From positions 62,001 to 126,000 of the forward strand of contig JAFYHN010000079.1 of the NCBI GenBank assembly GCA_017539165.1: 64,000 bases of DNA, given 5' to 3'. Positions within the stretch are counted from its first letter, which is position 1. The number at the start of each line of letters is the position of its first letter. Made by a program: the position numbers and the translations under genes. The notes beneath the pieces were generated by a model. It did no database searches and was not told the origin of the DNA. It saw nothing but the letters and a program-made list of their open reading frames with translations. Origin of the DNA: Eubacterium sp. (GTDB lineage: Bacteria > Bacillota > Clostridia > Lachnospirales > Lachnospiraceae). This document shows positions 58,292 to 64,000 of this stretch, piece after piece.

Positions 58292-60019
58292 TTAATCAGC
58301 CCCCCTTGCACCGGTTATATATGTAACTTCGCCAGTTGGCGTGCTACCGTCTAACTTCTGATACAGAACAGTGAGCTGTCCCAATCTGTCGTTTTCGCCA
58401 CGTCCTTTTTCATCTTCTGTCTTCTGAATATATTTAATTCCTGACGGATCATAGATATATCTACTACCGTTAGTCACAGAAGGTGCATCAGAACCAGCAA
58501 TACCGGTTTCAAATTCATAACTTAAATTCCTTTTTGAAATATCTGTATAGATTTCCAAAGGTGCCTCAACCGTGATATCATCAAGATTAGAAGCACGATT
58601 AATATTTATCTTTACAGGATTAAATCCACTGTAAAGTTTTGTATAATAAACCGTAGAATCAAAGTTTGCTACATCTGCACTTGTTGCAAGGGTTGCATTC
58701 TTTACATCATGAGCAACTTTTCCCCAGTTTTCAACAGACCTGATCAGATAAAGTCTACTCGGATCATCTCCAACAAATGTAAGAGGTTCATCAGGGTTAG
58801 TTCTATCAACTCCTGATGTATACTTATCTGTTGTTATCGTTATATAATCTGTATCCGCATAATATACATAATCTCTCATACTTGTTGTAAGAAGTAATGG
58901 TTCATAAATCATGTATATATCAGGCGGAGTACTTGTATAATAATCTCTGCTTAGTACATTGTAACTAAACTGACCTGATGTACTTGTAAATCCATCAAAT
59001 ACAGTAAGATCAGTACCGGAAAAAGTTACCTTGTATTTAACATCACAACTGACATGATAGAATTTAGGCTTACCTTCATCATTCAGATCATAGCCACCCA
59101 AACTGTTCTTTCCTGCAGTAGCTGTAACTTCAATCTGCCTTGTTTTAAATGTAGCATTAGGGTTACCAACAAGACTCTTGATATAACTGTTAAGTCTCTG
59201 TGGATCATCTGCAAGAAGTCCTATCGCAGTTGTAGGATTAGCACTTGCATAATGAACAAGTGAATTCTGCAAATCCTTCTCAAGCTGATAATCTATAGAA
59301 GTAGCCTCACCGGTAATAATAGCCATCTTTGAAGCATCGATATCCTGTACATTACCAATATTAGCTTTATTAGGATCTTCCAACGAATCATAATATGAAG
59401 CATTTGTAGCTAGATCGGAACGTTCTTTAACTACAATACCATCAATTAGAGAATCATCATACTGGGCTGGTATACCTGATGATGATGTTCCACTATATTT
59501 AACGATGGAATTATCAGATCTTGATACATAACCAGGAAGCGCCGATGAATCTAGAGTAGATCCAGAAGATATACTGTAATCTATCTGAAGACCTTTCTCA
59601 TATAACTTGTTATTAAGATCGGTTTTAAATACAACTCTCTTGTATGAGCTTTTATCTCTTCCTATATTTGAAGCATCATCTAACTCATAAACTGTATAAT
59701 TGTATGTTACAGATGTTGTAGCAGGTGCATTTCCGTCACTTTTTATCAACGAACAGGTCTTTGTGCCACTGGAAATATTTGTGATATCTATAGTACCCTC
59801 ATTATTATCAGTAACATTCAGTTCCTTATCGTCATACTTTCTGAAATACTCCAGAACCTCATTTGCATTTTCCACAACATACTGTTTTTCTTTAGCTTCG
59901 GCACTTACCTGTATCGTCTGATACAAATGAGCCAATATAGGTGATACAAGAAGTGCCAAAACAGCAATCGCAATCAAACAGTCTATTAAGCTGACACCTT
60001 TATTATTGAGTTTTGTCAT
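58292..60019 (-). CDS. PilV-like minor pilin (575 aa) with Asp at +5
   Basis: LNNKGVSLIDCLIAIAVLALL fits a prepilin cleavage Gly|Val, but position +5 is Asp, not Glu, and +6 is Cys. The following helix (AEAKEKQYVVENANEVLEYF) is typical for PilV/GspI. At 575 aa it is about three times the usual length, with an Ig-like or beta-rich body. It follows the PilO-like gene after 47 bases. Whether Asp at +5 serves the usual role in filament assembly is open. Confidence 0.75.
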   Translation of the reverse strand: MTKLNNKGVSLIDCLIAIAVLALLVSPILAHLYQTIQVSAEAKEKQYVVENANEVLEYFRKYDDKELNVTDNNEGTIDITNISSGTKTCSLIKSDGNAPATTSVTYNYTVYELDDASNIGRDKSSYKRVVFKTDLNNKLYEKGLQIDYSISSGSTLDSSALPGYVSRSDNSIVKYSGTSSSGIPAQYDDSLIDGIVVKERSDLATNASYYDSLEDPNKANIGNVQDIDASKMAIITGEATSIDYQLEKDLQNSLVHYASANPTTAIGLLADDPQRLNSYIKSLVGNPNATFKTRQIEVTATAGKNSLGGYDLNDEGKPKFYHVSCDVKYKVTFSGTDLTVFDGFTSTSGQFSYNVLSRDYYTSTPPDIYMIYEPLLLTTSMRDYVYYADTDYITITTDKYTSGVDRTNPDEPLTFVGDDPSRLYLIRSVENWGKVAHDVKNATLATSADVANFDSTVYYTKLYSGFNPVKININRASNLDDITVEAPLEIYTDISKRNLSYEFETGIAGSDAPSVTNGSRYIYDPSGIKYIQKTEDEKGRGENDRLGQLTVLYQKLDGSTPTGEVTYITGARGAD

Positions 60020-60066
60020 ACTCTCTCACTCCAATCTAAATGGATATCAACTGTTATAAATTATAT

Positions 60067-61188
60067 TTAGTAAACCTTAACAGTACCTGTCTTAGATCCA
60101 AGAGTAAATCTAGGATTAGAAGAATCATCATCTGCTACTTTAATGTATACTGCTAAACCTGTTGAATTATCGATTGATACATTAACTCCATTCTTATCGT
60201 CAGAATTAACTCTTTCTGATGACTTAACATAGATAGTAACATTTGAAGCTAAAACTTCTGTCTCATAGCTCTTGCTTCCAAGTGAATACTTAATATAATT
60301 TTTGCCTTCTCTTTCTTCTATAGAAATATCAAGGTCTTCAACAGAATTATTTGTTGATGTAACATAAGTAGCTTCATCACTTTCATTAGAAGCAACTATT
60401 ATTCCTGAAGATGTATCACTATTTGCATTTACAAGATTTACAACAAGTGTATGATTAGCTACAATACTTGCTCCCTCATCAGCATCAAAAGATGTAGAAG
60501 CTCTATTTCCACCTGTTATATCCTCAAAGATTACTTCCTTACCTTCCTTAACATCAACTGTCGGAACATCAGGTGTTCTATCAGGACCAGAAATAGAATA
60601 AGCATTAAGTGTTACAGTACCATTACACTCATCGATAGGATTCTCAGCTTCCTGATCATAAGCTATATTTAACGTAGAAAGATTTATTCTATACTTATAA
60701 TTTGCTACATAATCAAGATATTCTTTAAGTCCTTCATAAGTTCCTCTGTAAGCTATTGCATAAGCAGTTGTTTCAACAACATACTGATCATCAGATGTTT
60801 CCTCATCAACTGCTGCGCCATCAGCTGCTGAGCCTTCGCCAAGCACATAGAATGTAGATGGCTTAGGAAGTGCAACACTTACATTATCAAATTCCTGAGC
60901 ATCCTCAACTCCCTTAAGGAACATCACGAAAGATTCCTGATTAAGGTCAGCTGGATAATTTACAAGTTCCTCCTGGAACTGTCTGTTGTACTCTTCTATC
61001 TCAGCAAGAAGTTCATCTTTATGTTTTTCCTTCTCACATAGATCATCATATCTTACCTGAAGATCATTTATCTCTGCCTGAAGTGTCTTACATGAATCAT
61101 TTTTTGGTTTTGCAACTAAGAATATCGCAGCTACTATAGCGCCAATACCTAATAATGTTAAAAGAATTTTTGCATTAGTACTAGTCAT
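60067..61188 (-). CDS. pilO: PilO-like type IV pilus alignment protein
   Basis: 373 aa. One N-terminal membrane helix (LLTLLGIGAIVAAIFLVA), then a coiled coil (about residues 33-75: QAEINDLQVRYDDLCEKEKH), then a ferredoxin-like fold region with VSVALPKPSTFYVL and TTAYAIAYRGTYEGLKEYLDYV, as in PilO. A C-terminal ~150-residue extension with IEDLDISIEEREGKNY has no family counterpart that I know. It follows the PilMN gene by 17 bases, the expected order. PilO and PilN form the dimer linking the cytoplasmic motor to the cell surface. Confidence 0.82.
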   Translation of the reverse strand: MTSTNAKILLTLLGIGAIVAAIFLVAKPKNDSCKTLQAEINDLQVRYDDLCEKEKHKDELLAEIEEYNRQFQEELVNYPADLNQESFVMFLKGVEDAQEFDNVSVALPKPSTFYVLGEGSAADGAAVDEETSDDQYVVETTAYAIAYRGTYEGLKEYLDYVANYKYRINLSTLNIAYDQEAENPIDECNGTVTLNAYSISGPDRTPDVPTVDVKEGKEVIFEDITGGNRASTSFDADEGASIVANHTLVVNLVNANSDTSSGIIVASNESDEATYVTSTNNSVEDLDISIEEREGKNYIKYSLGSKSYETEVLASNVTIYVKSSERVNSDDKNGVNVSIDNSTGLAVYIKVADDDSSNPRFTLGSKTGTVKVY

Positions 61189-61205
61189 ATCTCAACCCCT
61201 CCTTC

Positions 61206-62804
61206 CTACTCTTCCTCAGCATCTGTTGATGTTGCATAAGGATTTGTATATACACAAGTCAGTGTAAAGTTGTACTGAATCTCTCCTGTATCTTTGTCTT
61301 CTTCAGCTTCGATAGATGAAACATATATATCATCTATAAAACTGAATGTCTTAAGATTCATGATGTAATCTGCAATATCATCATAAGATGTTGCAATACC
61401 AGGAATAGAGATCCCCTCATTTGTAGCACTAAATGACTGTGTAACTATATTAGAAGGAGTTTTCTCCTCTAAGTTGTTGATAAGTTCAAGAGCCTGCTCG
61501 TTAAGCTGATATGTTGACTGTGACATAGTCTTGATATCAGTTGCCCTAGCCTCAGCTTCATCTCTTTGGGCTATGATTTGCTCAATATATGATTTCTCTT
61601 CAATCTGTCTCTCAAGTACAGCTTTCTTCTCTTTAAGAGTATTCTCTTTATTAATAAAGTAGAACGAAAGACCTGCGGCAAAAAGAACTCCGAGAACACC
61701 TATAGCTACGAATGGAGCTAAACCACCGCCACCACCTGAAGCTTTCTTAGCACCTGAAGCAGCAAGTGAAAATCCCATAGGTGCTATAGCGCCACCGATA
61801 GGAGCTATAAGGTATACAGGGCTGTATACTCTAAGATCTATTGAAGGATCAAACTTTACATTGTAAAGGCTGTCCATGATTCTTGTTGATACATTGAGCT
61901 GTATCTTAAAGAGACCATCAATGCCTCTTATAAGTGCTCCATCACCTGTAAGAAATACATCATCAATAGGATTGTCCGGATTCTTTGAAGAATAGAAATC
62001 CATAACACGACCAATGTTGTTGATGAGATATCTGAAAGCGCCGGTCGCTTCATTGTCATCAAAGTCAACTGTAATTATTCTTTCATTCTGAAGCATTGTC
62101 ATAGCTGTTGTAGCATCACAACCCTTCTCCTGCATAACCACATTTACTACAGGATTTGTACCATATGGAACTGTTCTCTGAAGGAGAAGCTTGTCACCAT
62201 GTACGACATTAAGAACAGTAGATTCACTACCAAGCTGAATAACCATAGTAGTTGACTGTTCTGTAGTCTGAGTCTTGATGAGCTGAAGCATTGCATTTCC
62301 GATATAGTCAAGATCTACAACCTTAAGGCCTGCAGCCTGTGCAAGATCATAGTAACCTCTTACCATATTTTCTGGAGCAGCAACAGCCATAACTCTCATC
62401 TGTTTTGTACCATTCTCATCAACAAAGTTTTCAAGAACAGTATTGGCTATCACATAATCTTCAATATTATTTACCGGGAAGTATTCCATAGCGTTTGCCT
62501 GAATAAGAGCCGCAACTCTCTTCTCAGGAACCTGCGGAATAACAACCTCTCTATTAACAATCTTAGTTGAATTCATTACGAAGATAGCATTCTTATTAGA
62601 AACTCCATTGCTAGCTAGCTGTGATCTAATCTCCATCGCTATCTTCTGAAGGTCTCTTATCTGACCATCTTCAAAGGAATCTTCTGGTGTCTCAAAAATG
62701 AGAACCTTATGAATGTAGGTCTGCTTTTTCTGTGAAGCAGTAATCTCTACAATAGTAATACTTTCATTTGTAATGTCTATTGATAAGACTTTATTATTTG
62801 CCAT
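61206..62804 (-). CDS. pilMN: PilM-PilN fusion, type IV pilus assembly
   Basis: 532 aa. Residues ~1-345 are PilM, an actin-like ATPase-fold protein: SIDITNESITIVEI at the start, VVIPQVPEKRVAALIQANAMEYFP and FLTGDGALIRGIDG. After a Gly-rich linker (GAKKASGGGGGLAPF) comes one membrane helix (FVAIGVLGVLFAAGLSFYF, near 368), a coiled coil and a small PilN-type domain ending near 520. In most bacteria these are two proteins; PilMN fusions occur in some clostridia, I believe. It would bridge the inner ring to the pilus platform. The ribosome site is GAGGGAGG, and the long spacer before it is structured. Confidence 0.9.
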   Translation of the reverse strand: MANNKVLSIDITNESITIVEITASQKKQTYIHKVLIFETPEDSFEDGQIRDLQKIAMEIRSQLASNGVSNKNAIFVMNSTKIVNREVVIPQVPEKRVAALIQANAMEYFPVNNIEDYVIANTVLENFVDENGTKQMRVMAVAAPENMVRGYYDLAQAAGLKVVDLDYIGNAMLQLIKTQTTEQSTTMVIQLGSESTVLNVVHGDKLLLQRTVPYGTNPVVNVVMQEKGCDATTAMTMLQNERIITVDFDDNEATGAFRYLINNIGRVMDFYSSKNPDNPIDDVFLTGDGALIRGIDGLFKIQLNVSTRIMDSLYNVKFDPSIDLRVYSPVYLIAPIGGAIAPMGFSLAASGAKKASGGGGGLAPFVAIGVLGVLFAAGLSFYFINKENTLKEKKAVLERQIEEKSYIEQIIAQRDEAEARATDIKTMSQSTYQLNEQALELINNLEEKTPSNIVTQSFSATNEGISIPGIATSYDDIADYIMNLKTFSFIDDIYVSSIEAEEDKDTGEIQYNFTLTCVYTNPYATSTDAEEE

Positions 62805-62831
62805 TCTATAGCCTCCCTCGCAAATTCAGTA

Positions 62832-62974
62832 GTTTTTATTTATAAGGCGTGCCGCCTTCTTACAGAGATCAGCCGTAAGCAGGGTAGCCTTATGGGAAGC
62901 ACACCACCACACTTCCTTTACCTATGCACTGTTCCTCGATGCACACGTAAAGGAAGAAATAAAAACCGCTGATC
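62832..62974 (-). ncRNA. Candidate structured RNA between the pilin and pilMN genes
   Basis: On the minus strand a closing stem P1 (62957-62966 with 62832-62841, 10 bp, perfect) encloses two hairpins directly adjacent to it: one of 10 bp plus an inner TGCA pair (arms 62947-62956 and 62912-62921), and one of 7 bp (62887-62893 with 62842-62848) whose inner 5-bp stem (62875-62879 with 62859-62863) closes an 11-nt loop. That loop contains a 7-mer complementary to 62968-62974, just outside P1, which would make a pseudoknot. I found no match by eye to the c-di-GMP-I or c-di-GMP-II consensus, TPP, glycine, SAM or other common riboswitches. Could control pilMN expression or mRNA processing. Confidence 0.55.
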
Positions 62975-62989
62975 ATTTTTCATGGTACA

Positions 62990-63003
62990 CGCTCATAGGA
63001 GCG
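62990..63003 (-). other. Small hairpin in the pilin-pilMN spacer
   Basis: CGCTC-CTAT-GAGCG on the minus strand: a 5-bp stem with a 4-nt loop, located between the pilin 3' hairpin and the structured RNA. It is not followed by a T-run and is therefore no terminator by itself. Confidence 0.45.
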
Positions 63004-63026
63004 CTTATTAAATAGTAACAAGATAA

Positions 63027-63051
63027 GATTCCAAAGGACGAGTTTGGAATC
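63027..63051 (-). terminator. 3' hairpin of the major pilin mRNA, partial terminator or stabiliser
   Basis: 9-bp perfect stem (GATTCCAAA / TTTGGAATC), extending to 11 bp with one G-U on the minus RNA, around loop CTCGTCC (minus strand). It is about 24 nt after the pilin stop and is followed only by a weak T-stretch (TTATCTTGTTACTATTT), so read-through into pilMN is likely. The hairpin would keep pilin mRNA in excess over the rest. Its loop is complementary to the hairpin in front of the gene. Confidence 0.65.
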
Positions 63052-63074
63052 CTACCCTGTATATTTACATTATC

Positions 63075-63524
63075 TTACTTATAGCTTGCGTCAATATCAG
63101 GCTGAAGCTCTACAGAACCCTTGTAAACAAGAGCCTTACCACTCTGCTGAATTGCAACTGTCCAATCTGTGTTACCATCTTTGTTGTACTTAACCTTTGG
63201 TGCTTCTCCACCGAGGTTAGCTGACATTTCCTGACCAAATGTACCACCGATACCTTCTGTACCAGCAAGTGTAGCACCACCTGCAGCAGACCAAACTGTT
63301 GTTGATCCGTCCATCTTTGGAGCAGCCTCAGAATAAGCATCTTCATTAGCAAGTGCAGCATTAACTGCAGTACCAACAGTTTCAGCAGCAGCAACGTCAT
63401 CAGACTTACGTGATTTATCGATGTATCTGATAAGTGCAGGTGCAATAGCTGCAGCAAGGATAGCCATAATAGCTATAACGATAATAAGCTCAACAAGTGA
63501 GAAACCTTTATTCTTCATATTCAT
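63075..63524 (-). CDS. pilA: Major type IV pilin
   Basis: I set the start at 63524 (MNMKNKGFSLVEL, 149 aa) with AAAGGAGAGAT directly before it; an earlier in-frame start 17 codons upstream lacks a site. KNKG|FSLVELIIVIAIMAILAAAIAPALIRYIDKSRKSDD is a textbook prepilin: short basic leader, Gly|Phe cleavage, Glu at +5, and a long N-terminal helix. The globular part is small and Gly/Ala/Ser-rich, with Lys and Tyr near the C-terminus and no Cys pair. Placed between PilC and PilMN. Hairpins flank the gene on both sides. Confidence 0.92.
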   Translation of the reverse strand: MNMKNKGFSLVELIIVIAIMAILAAAIAPALIRYIDKSRKSDDVAAAETVGTAVNAALANEDAYSEAAPKMDGSTTVWSAAGGATLAGTEGIGGTFGQEMSANLGGEAPKVKYNKDGNTDWTVAIQQSGKALVYKGSVELQPDIDASYK

Positions 63525-63569
63525 ATCTCTCCTTTTTCTTTGGATATATAATTTAAATAGTGTATAATA

Positions 63570-63586
63570 CGCCACTCGTCCTGGCG
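63570..63586 (-). other. 5' hairpin upstream of the pilin gene, loop complementary to the 3' hairpin
   Basis: CGCCA-GGACGAG-TGGCG on the minus strand: a 5-bp stem with a 7-nt loop, 46 nt before the pilin ATG. Loop GGACGAG is the exact complement of loop CTCGTCC in the hairpin after the pilin stop. The closing A-U pairs are also the same, so up to 9 nt could pair. Confidence 0.6.
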
Positions 63587-63587
63587 A

Positions 63588-63596
63588 ATTTTACCA
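63588..63596 (-). promoter_or_regulatory. Possible extended -10 promoter in front of the pilin gene
   Basis: Minus strand TGGTAAAAT (TG plus TAAAAT at 63588-63593). No convincing -35 box. The expected start of transcription falls inside the hairpin arm, so the hairpin forms fully only on transcripts that read through from pilC. Confidence 0.3.
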
Positions 63597-63616
63597 TATT
63601 CAGTAAACGTATTATT

Positions 63617-64000
63617 TTAATAACTGTCAACCGCATCGTACATGCTGAGAATAGGTGAGTAGATAGCCACTACGATAGCACCTACAACTACAGCCATAAC
63701 TACAATAATAAGTGGTTCCATAGCTGAAGCAAGAGCATCAGTTGCAAGATCAACTTCATCCTCATAGAAGTCAGCAACCTTCTCCATCATGTCTTCGATA
63801 TTACCTGTTTCTTCTCCAATATGCATCATCTGAGGAAGCATAACCGGAAATATATCAGCTTCTCTGATAGGTTTTGAAAGAGGAACACCTCTTGAAACCT
63901 GAACTTTACATTCTTTAATCTTGTCTCTTACAACCTTATTCTTCATAACATTTGCCGTCTGCTCGATTGCATCTATCATCGAGATACCTGACGAAAGAAG
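63617..64000 (-). CDS. pilC: PilC inner-membrane platform protein, C-terminal part (N-terminus outside the window)
   Basis: The frame is open to the right edge; 127 residues plus the stop are present. LLSSGISMIDAIEQTANVM, then LSKPIREADIFPVMLPQMMHIGEETGNIEDMMEKVADFYEDEV and a C-terminal membrane helix (MEPLIIVVMAVVVGAIVVAIYSPILSMYD) are the unmistakable last third of the GspF/PilC fold. PilC is the platform that the assembly and retraction ATPases act on. It ends 92 bases before the pilin start codon, so pilin may be transcribed both with it and from a promoter of its own. Confidence 0.95.
   Translation of the reverse strand, partial: LLSSGISMIDAIEQTANVMKNKVVRDKIKECKVQVSRGVPLSKPIREADIFPVMLPQMMHIGEETGNIEDMMEKVADFYEDEVDLATDALASAMEPLIIVVMAVVVGAIVVAIYSPILSMYDAVDSY

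Noticed and set aside
62832..63060. c-di-GMP-I or -II riboswitch, or twister/hammerhead ribozyme
   Set aside because: Pilin genes in other clostridia are controlled by c-di-GMP-II, so I looked for its conserved core and for the GEMM-I core on both strands; neither is there. GCCGC and TAAGGC fragments resemble twister but the remaining conserved bases do not.
63027..63586. Inverted repeats around the pilin gene as site-specific recombination sites (invertible pilin, like a lox or dif pair)
   Set aside because: Recombinase sites need matching arm sequences; only the 7-9 nt cores match here and the stems differ, which suits RNA loop pairing better.

Overview
The window suggests a low-GC Gram-positive gut or rumen Clostridium relative, most likely Lachnospiraceae (Butyrivibrio/Roseburia/Coprococcus-like). 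Reasons: AT-rich DNA, strong GGAGG-type ribosome sites, giant secreted BspA-type leucine-rich-repeat and bacterial-Ig proteins with a basic LRR tail (KAKLKAYTKMLNKSG) typical of that family, several YfhO-type membrane glycosyltransferases, and a clostridial-type type IV pilus locus with a PilM-PilN fusion. The family assignment is inference; no rRNA or other taxonomic marker is present. I see no tRNA, rRNA, insertion sequence, prophage or CRISPR array.

Layout. (1) 1-12671, minus strand: two secreted surface proteins, a BspA-like LRR protein cut by the left edge and a ~3255-residue Ig-like protein with an LRR tail. (2) 12918-34315, minus strand: one long, nearly gapless glycan operon transcribed right to left. 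It runs radical SAM protein, aldehyde dehydrogenase, ATP-grasp ligase, GT2, YfhO, WecE-like sugar aminotransferase, DUF6311-like membrane protein, YfhO, GT2, GT2, YfhO, NAD sugar epimerase/reductase, MBOAT acyltransferase, DHHW/AlgJ-like protein, and ends in a strong terminator. (3) 34457-40100, plus strand: a 1667-residue tandem double-YfhO protein and elongation factor P. (4) 40142-46624, minus strand: a second glycosylation operon (YfhO fused to a DUF6020-like half, GT2, acyltransferase 3). (5) 46822-64000, minus strand: a type IV pilus operon (PilC, major pilin, PilMN fusion, PilO, PilV-like, giant PilX-like, two pseudopilins, and a 2132-residue secreted protein in the position PilY1 takes in other pilus operons), closed by a terminator at 46751-46779.

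How it works together. Each single-unit YfhO lies beside a GT2 of the DPM1/GtrB type, as in the known CsbB-YfhO pair: the GT2 would load a sugar on undecaprenyl phosphate in the cytoplasm and the YfhO would transfer it outside the membrane to a surface polymer. The window holds four such pairs plus an orphan double YfhO. Sugar-modifying enzymes (WecE-like, epimerase) and an odd radical SAM/ALDH/ATP-grasp trio would supply unusual building blocks; the MBOAT/DHHW pair and the acyltransferase 3 would O-acylate the product.

Most unusual non-coding signal. The major pilin gene is bracketed by two hairpins whose 7-nt loops are perfectly complementary (63570-63586 and 63027-63051). The following pilin-to-pilMN spacer holds what looks like a compact multi-helix structured RNA (62832-62974: a three-way junction of perfect stems with a possible pseudoknot). 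I do not recognise it as any known riboswitch. No gene-free stretch exceeds about 270 bases.
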